64,000 nucleotides of DNA. Origin: Propionispora sp. 2/2-37 (GTDB lineage Bacteria > Bacillota > Negativicutes > Propionisporales > Propionisporaceae). Positions 17,271 through 25,396 of this stretch are shown piece by piece. The number at the start of each line of letters is the position of its first letter. Positions within the stretch are counted from its first letter, which is position 1. The translations under genes were made by a program, and so were the position numbers. Under the pieces are notes generated by a model that was not told the DNA's origin, did not search any database, and saw only the letters and a program-made list of their open reading frames with translations. The stretch lies in the NCBI RefSeq assembly GCF_001298735.1, contig NZ_CYSP01000012.1:62001-126000 (forward strand). Direction: 5' to 3'.

Positions 17271-17316
17271 GGGACGGTTCTTTCGCTTCTTGGCAATCAA
17301 TCCACTCTGATTGCCA
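17271..17316. repeat. 20-bp dispersed repeat (copy 1) and adjacent hairpin
   Basis: GGGACGGTTCTTTCGCTTCT at 17271-17290 is identical to 23491-23510. Next to it, TGGCAATCA (17291-17299) and TGATTGCCA (17308-17316) form a 9-bp stem that may end the ftsH transcript, although no U-tract follows. The repeat resembles short intergenic repeats common in Firmicutes, which are often leftovers of transposon ends. Confidence 0.6.
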
Positions 17317-17366
17317 GGCTACACACATCGTTTCGAAAAATAGACGGAAAGACTGGTATCCTGTTT

Positions 17367-17858
17367 TTATTTTCCCGCTTGCTCTTCGATATCGACAGTT
17401 ACGGCCCCTTTCGAACCATCGCCAATCGAATTGCTTAACTGTTTGATGGTTTCCCGCATTTTTTCCTGATAATAACCTGTTAACGCAAACATGCTGGTAT
17501 CCATAAGGAAATCAGTTTTGACACCATTTTTTTCTTTTTGCCCGTTTATGGCAAAACTGTCCGCGCTGCCTGAAAAGTCATTACCGGCGGACGTATTTGC
17601 CTGCTCCGCTCCGCCGGCAGCATTATCTTTTCCGTCTGCCGATTTCTTGTCTTTATTATCCGTTTCCTCAGAACTCTCACCAATCAAAACTCTCATATTT
17701 TTACCGATCACCAAATAAGTATATACTCGACCGCCCTCTTTGACAGTCATATACTTCCAGCCGCCACTGCTGCTGTCTGTTTCCGCAGAAGACTGGCTCT
17801 GTCCCCCATCATAGGCAGTCTGATTTTTCACCATTGCCGAAACTCCCTGCAAATCCAT
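17367..17858 (-). CDS. Hypothetical acidic/low-complexity protein (163 aa)
   Basis: Family not recognised. The N-terminal part has a small beta-rich segment (WKYMTVKEGGRVYTYLVIGK, then NMRVLIGESS). A low-complexity Lys/Asp/Gly/Ala/Ser linker of about 50 residues follows (NKDKKSADGKDNAAGG), then a C-terminal segment rich in helix formers (YYQEKMRETIKQLSNSIGDG). No signal peptide or TM helix is present. ATG 17858 is taken as the start with GGGG close upstream; ATG 17891 is in frame but has a weak SD. The low-complexity middle and the VKNQTAYDGG head suggest a flexible two-part protein, function unknown. Confidence 0.6.
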   Translation of the reverse strand: MDLQGVSAMVKNQTAYDGGQSQSSAETDSSSGGWKYMTVKEGGRVYTYLVIGKNMRVLIGESSEETDNKDKKSADGKDNAAGGAEQANTSAGNDFSGSADSFAINGQKEKNGVKTDFLMDTSMFALTGYYQEKMRETIKQLSNSIGDGSKGAVTVDIEEQAGK

Positions 17859-17898
17859 ACAATCCCCACTTTCTTTCCAAAAATTTAGCATCTCTAGC

Positions 17899-17991
17899 TT
17901 ATTTATCGTACTTTTCCCAAAAATTCTTAACCGTACCGCCGGCTTTGCGCAGCAGTTTGTTTTGCAGTGATCCAGTCAGGTATCTTGACAA
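17899..17991 (-). CDS. Possible small basic protein or gene tail (30 aa)
   Basis: An open frame from TTG 17991 to TAA 17899: SRYLTGSLQNKLLRKAGGTV then KNFWEKYDK. Composition looks protein-like (amphipathic, basic), but no SD was found and an in-frame TGA lies 5 codons upstream of the TTG, so it may be either a tiny gene or a remnant. It is just upstream of the hypothetical protein on the same strand. Confidence 0.25.
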   Translation of the reverse strand: MSRYLTGSLQNKLLRKAGGTVKNFWEKYDK

Positions 17992-18049
17992 CGGTTTCGT
18001 TATTTCTCAAATGGCCTGGAAAACTCCTTTCAAATTAATACCATAATTT

Positions 18050-18066
18050 AGCAGGAAATTCCTGCT
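18050..18066. repeat. 17-bp palindrome upstream of the QueG-like gene
   Basis: AGCAGGAA-a-TTCCTGCT is a perfect palindrome with a one-base centre, about 120 bp upstream of the QueG-like start. It has no hairpin loop, so an operator is more likely than a terminator. Confidence 0.35.
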
Positions 18067-18183
18067 GATAAGCTAAACTCCTTTAATAATGTTCGAGTTG
18101 CAAGATGCTAATTATCAGATCGATTCTCCCCGTTCTTAAAGTACTTTGGTGTAGTTACCTCTATTAAAAATAGCAAGGGGGTT

Positions 18184-19213
18184 ATGAAAACGGAAAGTAC
18201 CGAAGCGAAAATTAAGGCCAAGGCAAAAGCGTTAGGCTACGACTCCTGCGGGATCATTGCAGCCGTAAAATTCCATGAATTTTTGACTCAACTTGACACG
18301 CGAAGCAACCTGTTTCCGCATTCAGGCCGGTTTTACAACCGTTTAAGAAGATTAGTTGACCCGAAAGAAAATATCGATTGGGCACAATCCATTATTGTCT
18401 GCCTGCGACGGTATGATAAATACAGGATACCTGATGGCCTGGACCGTCTGATCGGCAGGACCTACCTGGTTGACGGCAGATTACCTTATGCTAAGGAACA
18501 TGCCGGTTACGTTGCCTTTGAACAGTTCTTACAGGAGCTTGGGTTCCGGACAGCCCAGAATGTGGTACCGGCCCGCTGGTCAGCGGTTCGTGCCGGACTC
18601 GGAAAATTCCGTAACAACAACTTCGTGTATACGGATCACGGGTCCTGGAACTGGATTGACACTTGGGTTATCGACAAACCGCTGGACTACGAAACGCCTA
18701 ACGATAGCACCCGCTATTCCTGTCCGGAAGGCTGCGCTAAGTGCGTTAAAGCCTGTCCCACTGATGCCTTGTCGGCACCGTTAACCATGGACGCGACTAA
18801 CTGCATTGCCTACCTGTCGTTTACACCCGGTTTTTTTCCGCCGGAAAACGTACTGCCTAAAATGGGAACTTGGCTATATGGCTGTGATATCTGTCAAAAC
18901 GTCTGCCCGGTAAACAGGAAAACCTGGCAGGGAAACAGCGGCTATTTTCCTGATCCCTTCCCTCTGCCGGATTTGCTCACTCTCGAAGCCGTATTTTCCA
19001 TGGACGAGGCAACCTATCTGGAAAAAATCCAGCCCCGTTTTCTGGTATCTTGGCAAGCAGGATATAGCACACTGGAAATATAATGCCATACGGGCTATGG
19101 CTAATGAGAATTTACTGAAATACCAGACATATTTCCACCAGGCCCTTGCAGATCCCCACGATAACGTGCGACAGGTTGCCAAATGGGCATTAGATCAAAT
19201 AAATAAACAGTAA
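18184..19213 (+). pseudogene. QueG-like 4Fe-4S reductase with a C-terminal frameshift
   Basis: The first 299 codons encode an epoxyqueuosine-reductase-like protein with two 4Fe-4S motifs: CPEGCAKCVKACPTDA (near 179-194) and CDICQNVCPVN (about 233-243). After SWQAG the frame runs to a stop at 19081-19083. In the +1 frame from 19061 the sequence continues AHWKYNAIRAMANENLLKYQ, then FHQALADPHDNVRQVAKWAL and a stop at 19211-19213, which is the HEAT-like tail normal for this group. A single-base change at about 19054-19062 explains this. Most catalytic parts are intact, so a truncated active protein or a sequencing error is possible. It is a paralogue-type QueG rather than a proven tRNA enzyme. 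Confidence 0.75.
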
Positions 19214-19270
19214 TATACAAGAATGTAAAGCGATTAGAATCGTAATTTACCCTTTTCAATCCATTGGTAA

Positions 19271-19384
19271 GCTGCAGGATCCGGGAGACGGCTTGCTCAA
19301 GAAATAATCATTGGCGGTGCTACCGTACCTTCCTTACCAAAAGATAAGGTAATTTCAGAATTGAAAAAAACGGTAGAAATATGA
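19271..19384 (+). pseudogene. Unidentified coding-like remnant
   Basis: After an in-frame TAA (19268-19270) a 37-codon frame reads RRLAQEIIIGGATVPSLPKD then KVISELKKTVEI before TGA. The residue pattern looks like a real protein tail (helix, GGATVP turn, amphipathic helix), but I cannot name the family and no start codon is present. It lies between the QueG-like relic and the GDPD promoter. Confidence 0.25.
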
Positions 19385-19428
19385 TCTGATTTTTGTGATT
19401 ATACATTTAATCTAATCATAATATGACG

Positions 19429-19460
19429 TTAACAAATCCCTTTATTTTCCAATATATAAT
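19429..19460 (+). promoter_or_regulatory. Probable promoter of the GDPD gene
   Basis: TTAACA (19429-19434) and a TATATAAT box (19453-19460). The spacing is 18 bp to TATATA or 20 bp to TATAAT, about 45 bp before the GDPD start. Confidence 0.35.
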
Positions 19461-19505
19461 AAAATCATTCCGAATTACATAGAATGACTTACAAGGGGGA
19501 TTTGT

Positions 19506-20657
19506 ATGAATAAGGCAGGGAGATTCTTGAAATGTTTTATCATGGCAGGTTTAACAACTACCCTATTGGTATCGGGGGCTACTATGAATGATATTCGCGT
19601 TACGTATGCCAAACCTCTTCCCCAAATCTTCGATCTGGAAGCACATCGCGGCGGACGGGACGCCCGCCCGGAAAACACGCTAATTTCCTTTGCCTATGCT
19701 ATGGAATTAGGGGTAACCACTTTGGAAATGGATATGCAAATGACCAGGGACGGTCGAATTGTGATTAGCCACAATTCGTCTATGAACAAACATTTAGCCA
19801 AAGGTCCTGACGGGAAATACGTCGAATCCGGCAAATATGATATCCGGACCATGACACTGGCCCAGGTTAAGCAATTTGATCTGGGAACCATGAATCCGGC
19901 CGCCGGCGATTATTACGAAAGTCATGGTAAAACCCAAATAGCCGTCCCCGGAACCAAAATGCCCACACTGGAAGAAGTATTCGAGTTAGCAGCTGCCTAT
20001 GGGAATGACAAGGTCATGTTTAATATTGAAACAAAATCCTATCCCGATCCCGCATTTGCCGAAGCGAAAAACAATCCGGCTCCCGCTGTGTTTGCCAAAA
20101 AGGTTTATGAAATTGTAAAAAAATATCACATGGAAAATCGAGTCATGGTTCAGTCTTTCGACTGGAGAACGCTGAAAGAAATAAATAAGTTAGACCCTAA
20201 GATCACCCTGGTAGCTTTGACCTGCGAGCAGCCATCCTGGGGCCGCGACAGCGTCTGCCGCCAGGTCGGCGAACCGGGAGCTTCCCCGTGGATGGCCGGT
20301 CTTGATATTGATGATTTCAAAGGCGATTATGTGAAAGCGGCCAAGGCCATTGGGGCCGATGTCGTATCTCCTTATTGGGAGGAACTGTCCAATGAATTAG
20401 TCAGCGAAGCCCATGAGCTGGGTATGAAAGTGGTGCCCTGGACGGTAAATAGTCCTGATAAAATGAACATGCTGATTGACATGGGCGTCGACGGCCTCAT
20501 TACCGATAAACCCTGGATTCTTCGCGAGCTTCTTATTCAGAGAGGCATTCCCGTGGCGGAACCGACAATCAACAGCCACAGCCCCTATCACACCGATACC
20601 GGCATTGCTGCAGGAGAAGGCAAAAAACTACATAAAGGCGGAGATTCGGCGGAATAA
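19506..20657 (+). CDS. Secreted glycerophosphodiester phosphodiesterase (GDPD)
   Basis: A 383-residue TIM-barrel phosphodiesterase that releases glycerol-3-phosphate from glycerophosphodiesters. It has an N-terminal signal peptide (KCFIMAGLTTTLLVSGAT) and so acts outside the cytoplasmic membrane. Catalytic and metal residues are present: His in AHRGGRDARPENT (near 47), the acidic pair in TTLEMDMQMTRDG, His in ISHNSSMN, and an Glu in FNIETKSYPDP. The C-terminal VVPWTVNSPDKMNMLIDMGV and GVDGLITDKPW are also typical. ATG 19506 follows AAGGGGGATTTGT. It is single, with its own promoter and terminator, in the GlpQ secreted subtype. Confidence 0.93.
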   Translation: MNKAGRFLKCFIMAGLTTTLLVSGATMNDIRVTYAKPLPQIFDLEAHRGGRDARPENTLISFAYAMELGVTTLEMDMQMTRDGRIVISHNSSMNKHLAKGPDGKYVESGKYDIRTMTLAQVKQFDLGTMNPAAGDYYESHGKTQIAVPGTKMPTLEEVFELAAAYGNDKVMFNIETKSYPDPAFAEAKNNPAPAVFAKKVYEIVKKYHMENRVMVQSFDWRTLKEINKLDPKITLVALTCEQPSWGRDSVCRQVGEPGASPWMAGLDIDDFKGDYVKAAKAIGADVVSPYWEELSNELVSEAHELGMKVVPWTVNSPDKMNMLIDMGVDGLITDKPWILRELLIQRGIPVAEPTINSHSPYHTDTGIAAGEGKKLHKGGDSAE

Positions 20658-20694
20658 ATTGATCTGCAATGTAGTTCACCGCATGGTTAAAGGA

Positions 20695-20743
20695 AAACAG
20701 CAGTATGGTCCCGATATAGAGACCATGCTGCTGTTTTTATTTA
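20695..20743 (+). terminator. Intrinsic terminator after the GDPD gene
   Basis: A 16-bp stem (20695-20710 with 20721-20736, one G-T pair) followed by TTTATTTATT. Confidence 0.85.
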
Positions 20744-20805
20744 TTCTATTTTGTTTTGAGTTTTTTTATTTTAAAACGATAATTAAATATTCAAGGAGTA
20801 TAATT

Positions 20806-20838
20806 ATGAAAATATATAACTGCCGGAAAGGAGAGTAA
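20806..20838 (+). CDS. Ten-codon leader ORF upstream of the PIN-like gene
   Basis: ATG 20806 has AAGGAG 7-8 nt upstream and encodes MKIYNCRKGE, ending at TAA 20836-20838, five bases before the next gene's TTG. Its last codons contain that gene's AAAGGAG site. The good SD and stop-start spacing suggest a translated leader or coupling peptide, but chance cannot be excluded at this length. Confidence 0.35.
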   Translation: MKIYNCRKGE

Positions 20839-20842
20839 GGAT

Positions 20843-21907
20843 TTGCAAACTATAATCCAGATGATGAATTTGAAAGCTTCAACAATAAAGAATTTATTAC
20901 ATACCCTCATGGGATATTCTGAAATTGCACGCTGGAATTTCTCAAGGATCATCATGTCCATGACCGGTGATTACCGCTGGGAAGAATTAAACGACAACGG
21001 ACGGGAACTACAAGACCAGTTGCGTAATGATTATCATTGCTTCATCAGCTTAGTACGTTTTTTAAGAAATGACCTGTCTAAATCTCAACAGGACATGCTG
21101 GAATCATCCGCCCAAAGAGTACTAAGTGTGATCAAACAAACCGGATTTCTCTTTAAAATGGACAAAGAAGACTATTTTAAAAACGCTGTATATGAGATAG
21201 ACTTGCAAGCTAATTTAATCTCTGCAGCCTACCAGGTAACGGAGGATTACTGCTTGCTTATCCCTGATATGCAAACTTTAACGGACTGTCCAAAAATTGA
21301 CTCATGGGAATTTAATGAGATAACTAAATTTAAAATCATCATATTATCCACAATATTAAAGGAAATTGATAAATCAAATACACAAAAAGCTCATGGCAAC
21401 ATCAAAACGGAAATTCTGCAATATGCCAAGCTGGGTAATATAATGGAAGGAATAAAAATTACTGATCACAGCATCGTTTATTTAGCTGACGGTACTCAAA
21501 AAAAATCGCCGGAAACACTGCCGTGGCTCGACTTAACTAATGATTATGATGCACTGATTGCCTCCTATTTCGAAATGGTACGGGCCCATCCACATTCGCA
21601 GGTAGCTTTGCTGACAGGCAATCCGCGCTTACAGGAACGGGCAGCCCTGGCTAACGCAATCCAAATTAAGCCTCCAATATATAAGCCTGCCAGTGAGCCG
21701 GATAATACGCCGCCAGTTCACGTAAAACCTAATGTCGAACCATCATCCATTCCATCGGAAAAGGTTAAATCAACGGATAAAAAGTCCGCTATTAAAAAAT
21801 CCGGTGCGACACCGTTACCTAAGCCAAAGACGATTAAACCAAGGATTAGCCTCTCCTCGGCTAAACCAAAGGAAGGCAAAACAACGGCTCCGAAACCGAA
21901 ACGATAA
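20843..21907 (+). CDS. PIN-like domain protein with basic disordered tail
   Basis: A 354-residue protein starting at TTG 20843 (AAAGGAG 9 nt upstream). Residues 1-130 are helical and unrecognised. Residues 135-270 follow the PIN nuclease layout: LLIPDMQTLTDCPKID, then KIIILSTILKEIDKSN (helix with conserved Glu), DLTNDYDALIASYFEMV (Asp), and HSQVALLTGNPRLQERAAL. PIN domains cleave RNA in toxins and ribonucleases. The final acidic position, usually Asp in a T-N-D turn, reads TGN here, so activity is uncertain. Residues 275-354 are Pro/Lys-rich and disordered (PKPKTIKPRISLSS), suited to binding nucleic acid. No antitoxin gene adjoins it. Confidence 0.55.
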   Translation: MQTIIQMMNLKASTIKNLLHTLMGYSEIARWNFSRIIMSMTGDYRWEELNDNGRELQDQLRNDYHCFISLVRFLRNDLSKSQQDMLESSAQRVLSVIKQTGFLFKMDKEDYFKNAVYEIDLQANLISAAYQVTEDYCLLIPDMQTLTDCPKIDSWEFNEITKFKIIILSTILKEIDKSNTQKAHGNIKTEILQYAKLGNIMEGIKITDHSIVYLADGTQKKSPETLPWLDLTNDYDALIASYFEMVRAHPHSQVALLTGNPRLQERAALANAIQIKPPIYKPASEPDNTPPVHVKPNVEPSSIPSEKVKSTDKKSAIKKSGATPLPKPKTIKPRISLSSAKPKEGKTTAPKPKR

Positions 21908-21946
21908 TATCGGGTTGAGGCTTTACAGCTCAGGCTGCCATGCGAG

Positions 21947-23383
21947 TCAGGGCTCCGGTCCCTTGTGTTCATTGTCTTCCCCGGTTTTGGGCTGCAACTC
22001 TTCCGCCATTTCAAACTGCGGTCTCAACACCGCCGATGCTTGCATATTCTGCTGAGCCTTAGCCGTTTTACCAAGCCGGGTCCGGACAAAGAAAACTGCG
22101 GTATAGAGAGCCACCAGTATCAAACCTGCCAGCAGTCCGGCTCCTTGTCCGGGGACAAGCGGCATACTTACGATAACAGCGCCGCAACTCACAATAGCCA
22201 GCCAGGATGTATAGGGGTATCCGGGCAGCTGGCACTGTCCTGCCGGCGGACAGCCGCAGGCTTTGCGGAACTTATAGTGGGTGGCCAGGATAACGCTATA
22301 AGAAAATAGCAGCGAAAAACCGCCGGAGCTGATAAGAAAGAGGTATACCGTTTGAGGCAGCACAAACCCCAGGGTCATACCGGCAAGCATGCCTGCACCG
22401 GAAAATAAAATCCCGCGGCGAGGGATGTTTCCTTCATCCTTAATCCATAAGGGTGCATGCCCGTCGGTTGCCAGCGACCGGACCATCCGTCCAAGGCCAA
22501 ACATGGCCGCAAGCATAGTCGATAGGATCGCAATGATCAGTACAACATTCATAACGGTTCCCGCCCAGGTCAGCCCCCATCTTGCCAAAGCAGCCACCAG
22601 GGGGCTTTCATTTTCTGACAGTGCCGTAGTGGGGATCAGCAGCAACAGGGATAGAAAAGCCAGCAGATACAATCCGACTAAAGCCCCGACGGTATAACGG
22701 ATAGCCCGGGGGACCGTCCGCCTGGGGTTACTGCTCTCAGGTGCCGCCAAGCCGATGATTTCAAAACCGGCAAAGGTCAACACGACAATGAGCATACTGC
22801 CGGCCAGCCCGCCAAGCCCTGCCGGAAGCCAAGGTTCTGCTGCAAGAACGGATATTCCAATTGCAGGTACCCCTTGTACAAAACCTCCTATCAGGCTGAA
22901 AGCCAACAGGATAAAGCCGATAATGGAGAAAACTTTCACCACTGCCAAGCCGCTTTCCAGCTTGCTCAAGTGTTCAGCGCCAAGTAAGTTCAGTAAGGTG
23001 ACGGTAATAATAATAGCTGATCCGGCAATGGCGATGGAAATCCCCGGCAGCCAGGTCTTTAGCAGGATGGCGGCAGCCGTCGCTTCGCTGGACATGGCCA
23101 GAACAAGGCCTGTCCAATACACCCAGCCTACTACGAAACCTACCCCCTCCCCATAAATTCTTTGAGCAAAAGTACGAAACGAACCCGGTGCCGGATCGGC
23201 TACGGTCATTTCCGATAGGGAAAACAAAATAATATAAACCAGTACCCCGGCTAATAGATAGGCAAGTACAATAGCCGGCCCCGCAGTTTTAACGGTTACG
23301 GCTGAACCTAGAAAAAAGGAACCGCCAAAAACTGTTCCCAGTGCCATCATGGTCAACTGCCATGCTGATAATCCCTTATCCAT
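21947..23383 (-). CDS. APC-superfamily amino acid permease
   Basis: A 478-residue inner-membrane transporter with about 12 TM helices. The N-terminal helix 1 signature TMMALGTVFGGSFFLGSA is followed by GPAIVLAYLLAGVLVYIILF and SLSEMTVADPAPGSFRTFA, the typical amino acid/polyamine/organocation family start. Helix 6 region is FAGFEIIGLAAPESSNPRRT. Substrate is not evident; the AAT-like (LysP/GabP) branch is most similar. ATG 23383 follows GGGAGGATGAA. The gene is convergent with the PIN-like gene (39 bp apart). The cytoplasmic tail is Glu/Pro-rich. Confidence 0.9.
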   Translation of the reverse strand: MDKGLSAWQLTMMALGTVFGGSFFLGSAVTVKTAGPAIVLAYLLAGVLVYIILFSLSEMTVADPAPGSFRTFAQRIYGEGVGFVVGWVYWTGLVLAMSSEATAAAILLKTWLPGISIAIAGSAIIITVTLLNLLGAEHLSKLESGLAVVKVFSIIGFILLAFSLIGGFVQGVPAIGISVLAAEPWLPAGLGGLAGSMLIVVLTFAGFEIIGLAAPESSNPRRTVPRAIRYTVGALVGLYLLAFLSLLLLIPTTALSENESPLVAALARWGLTWAGTVMNVVLIIAILSTMLAAMFGLGRMVRSLATDGHAPLWIKDEGNIPRRGILFSGAGMLAGMTLGFVLPQTVYLFLISSGGFSLLFSYSVILATHYKFRKACGCPPAGQCQLPGYPYTSWLAIVSCGAVIVSMPLVPGQGAGLLAGLILVALYTAVFFVRTRLGKTAKAQQNMQASAVLRPQFEMAEELQPKTGEDNEHKGPEP

Positions 23384-23490
23384 TTCATCCTCCCTGGTAG
23401 AACCCTATTATCTCTCATTCTATAAGCGTAGACATTGTACTTACTGCAACCCGTTCAATTTAGTATCTCCACTTTTCTAAAGGTTATTCA

Positions 23491-23510
23491 GGGACGGTTC
23501 TTTCGCTTCT
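23491..23510. repeat. 20-bp dispersed repeat (copy 2)
   Basis: GGGACGGTTCTTTCGCTTCT, identical to 17271-17290, lies between the permease and the SnoaL-like gene. Confidence 0.6.
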
Positions 23511-23541
23511 CACCCATTAAGATATTGATGAACCAGTTCTG

Positions 23542-23922
23542 TTATTTAGTAAAAACCTCATAGGCAGGCCGGGTCATGCGATATTCATGAATTCTTTCCA
23601 TTTTTCCTGCACGAAAAACAACCTTGCTGACTCCTCTTAAGTGATATGCTGTGCCTTTAACAGTACAGGCAAAATCCCATTCGTAAAAAGCACGGTTATC
23701 TTCATAGGTAAACGATAAAATCTCCCATTTATCCACCGTACTTTTTTCTGCAAGCCATTCATCCAACCACCTTTTTACATTTTTCTTACCCCTATAGGTC
23801 GGTCCGTGGGATTCGATAATAACACACTCGTCAGTAAGACAAGCCAATACGCTTTCTGCATCATTATTAACCCAAGCTTCATTATAAGCCAGTATTAGCT
23901 GATACGCTGTTTGACGCTCCAC
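23542..23922 (-). CDS. SnoaL/NTF2-like fold protein
   Basis: A 126-residue alpha+beta-cone protein: ILAYNEAWVNNDAESVLACL, then DECVIIESHGPTYRGKKNVK, RWLDEWLAEKSTVDKWEILS and the last strands VVFRAGKMERIHEYRMTRP. This is the nuclear-transport-factor-2/SnoaL fold, which serves enzymes such as polyketide cyclases, isomerases and dehydratases as well as non-enzymatic pockets. Function here is unknown. GTG 23922 is preferred over GTG 23931 because GAAGG sits 8-9 nt upstream of it. The gene is isolated. Confidence 0.8.
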   Translation of the reverse strand: MERQTAYQLILAYNEAWVNNDAESVLACLTDECVIIESHGPTYRGKKNVKRWLDEWLAEKSTVDKWEILSFTYEDNRAFYEWDFACTVKGTAYHLRGVSKVVFRAGKMERIHEYRMTRPAYEVFTK

Positions 23923-24011
23923 GGTTAACACCTTCTTCGTCTTTTAATGATTACCCTATGATCATCTTCCACCAACATATGATTATTACTTTATTTTCCA
24001 TAAAATACACA

Positions 24012-24048
24012 AAACTCCTGCCAAATCCAGCAAATCAGGCAGGAGTTT
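24012..24048 (-). terminator. Intrinsic terminator at the end of the azl region
   Basis: AAACTCCTGCC (24012-24022) with GGCAGGAGTTT (24038-24048), followed on the minus strand by TTTTGTGTATTTT. The stem is identical to 7653-7690. Confidence 0.7.
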
Positions 24049-24172
24049 CTTCCTTCAGCAGCAGATGCTTTTTTATCTGGTGGTTATCTCCCTGAGATAG
24101 ATATGCCCGTATTCCCTGTAATGGGATATCCGCTTCCGGCAACTTTAGTATTGGCTCCGGAAAAATGGACAT
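24035..24172 (-). pseudogene. Cupin-protein head truncated into a terminator
   Basis: ATG 24172 has a perfect AAGGAGG 8 nt upstream. The first 33 codons, SIFPEPILKLPEADIPLQGI then RAYLSQGDNHQI, match the opening of small cupin proteins ('PEADIPLEGLKAYLSQGxxHQIxFMEF'). After that the cupin barrel with its metal-binding His residues is missing. The frame reads KKHLLLKEETPA and stops inside the terminator stem. It is therefore a deletion relic whose translation signals survive. A 45-residue peptide could still be made. Confidence 0.6.
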
Positions 24173-24207
24173 GGCGCAATCCTCCTTGGCTTTATTTCAT
24201 TCTAACA

Positions 24208-24531
24208 CTAAAATCCGCTCCAGCGCATAATAAACATGGCAGACATCCCCCATGCCATAGTCAGCAACGCATTGTTGGTCTTGAAAGCCACATAGGCTGC
24301 CAAAAGGCCCGCCATCAGATAATGATTTTGCCAGCTTATATCAATGACACCCCTAGGCAACAACAGGGCCGGCATAATTAAGGCCGTCAACACTGCGGTG
24401 GGTATATGTTTTAACCATCTTTCGAGCCATACGGGAATCCCGGTACGATGAAGTATGGCAAAAGCTCCGGCTCGGGTAAAGTAGGTTACTGCTGCCATAG
24501 CAAGAATAAGGATAACCATATCAGGCCGCAT
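24208..24531 (-). CDS. azlD: AzlD-family branched-chain amino acid export subunit
   Basis: A 107-residue membrane protein with four TM helices (VILILAMAAVTYFTRAGAF, WLKHIPTAVLTALIMPALLL, the later WQNHYLMAGLLAAYVAFKTN, then a last helix). It is the small partner of AzlC in the LIV-E/AzlCD exporters, best known for branched-chain amino acid or azaleucine export. Its ATG 24531 lies inside the last codons of azlC with AGGTG about 7 nt upstream, so the two are co-translated. AzlC is long and intact; the pair is likely functional. Confidence 0.9.
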   Translation of the reverse strand: MRPDMVILILAMAAVTYFTRAGAFAILHRTGIPVWLERWLKHIPTAVLTALIMPALLLPRGVIDISWQNHYLMAGLLAAYVAFKTNNALLTMAWGMSAMFIMRWSGF

Positions 24532-25249
24532 CGTTTTCACCTGCTTCCAGCAAACCTCCGACCAAACCCGCTACCAGACAGGCGATGATGATATACCATT
24601 TCCCAGGTAAAAATGCAGTGCCCAGTACGGCCGCAAGAGCCGAAACGCAAAATACCGAAAAACCCTTTCTATCGAGAATCCTTGGAACCAACAATGCCAG
24701 AAAAGTTACCGGCATAGCAAAATCCAGCCCCCACGCTAAGGGATCGGCAATATAACTACTTAATACCGCCCCGATGATCGTGGAGAACACCCAAAAACAA
24801 TAAGCCGTAAGATTACTGCCTAGTTGATATCCTGGCTTATATCCATCCCGCTGTGACTTGGTAATGGTAATGGCGTACGTTTCGTCGACCAAACCGAAAG
24901 CCAGCAATGCCTGCAATGCAGCAGGCAGCTTATTGATATATGGCGCAAGCGATGCTCCCATCAGCAAATGCCGCAAATTAATTAACAGCGTGGTTAACGC
25001 AATCAATCCCGCATTCGTAACTCCCTGCGCCAGCATAGTGATACTAACAAACTGGGACGCCCCGGCAAAAACCAGCATAGACATGAGTACAACTTCCAGT
25101 GCGGTCAACCCTGCACTCAAGCCCATTATGCCACAGGCTATTCCAAAAGGTATTACGCCAAGCAATATGGGTATACTTTCGAGAATTCCCTGCATCACAT
25201 CAGCCCACGCTAGGCTCTCCGGTTTATCAATATTCCATCCGTTCTCCAT
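24521..25249 (-). CDS. azlC: AzlC-family branched-chain amino acid exporter
   Basis: A 242-residue membrane protein. The family start GILESIPILLGVIPFGIACG and MLVFAGASQFVSITMLAQGV are clear, as are LLINLRHLLMGASLAPYINK and GLVDETYAITITKSQRDGYK. AzlC works with AzlD to pump branched-chain amino acids out of the cell. ATG 25249 is chosen because GAGGTGG lies 6 nt upstream; an upstream GTG is part of that SD. The possible leucine/isoleucine cluster at the far end of the window is unlinked. Repeated ATATCCAA half-sites sit upstream. Confidence 0.92.
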   Translation of the reverse strand: MENGWNIDKPESLAWADVMQGILESIPILLGVIPFGIACGIMGLSAGLTALEVVLMSMLVFAGASQFVSITMLAQGVTNAGLIALTTLLINLRHLLMGASLAPYINKLPAALQALLAFGLVDETYAITITKSQRDGYKPGYQLGSNLTAYCFWVFSTIIGAVLSSYIADPLAWGLDFAMPVTFLALLVPRILDRKGFSVFCVSALAAVLGTAFLPGKWYIIIACLVAGLVGGLLEAGENDAA

Positions 25250-25307
25250 TTTCGCCACCTCATTTTGTTCCTTCCTACAATCTTAGCGAAAATAAAAAAC
25301 AGCGTAA

Positions 25308-25376
25308 ATATCCAATTTGCTGTCGACAATAATAAAATTGGATATTAATATCGTTTCCCCAGAATGGATATATCCA
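25308..25376. promoter_or_regulatory. Cluster of TTGGATAT/ATATCCAA half-sites upstream of azlC
   Basis: An 11-bp inverted repeat ATATCCAATTT (25308-25318) and AAATTGGATAT (25335-25345), then a 12-bp palindrome TGGATATATCCA (25365-25376). Four copies of the same half-site lie in the spacer between azlC and the eda-like gene. They suggest an operator for azlCD; no regulator gene is adjacent. Confidence 0.45.
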
Positions 25377-25396
25377 AATAGCTCATCAAAACCGTA

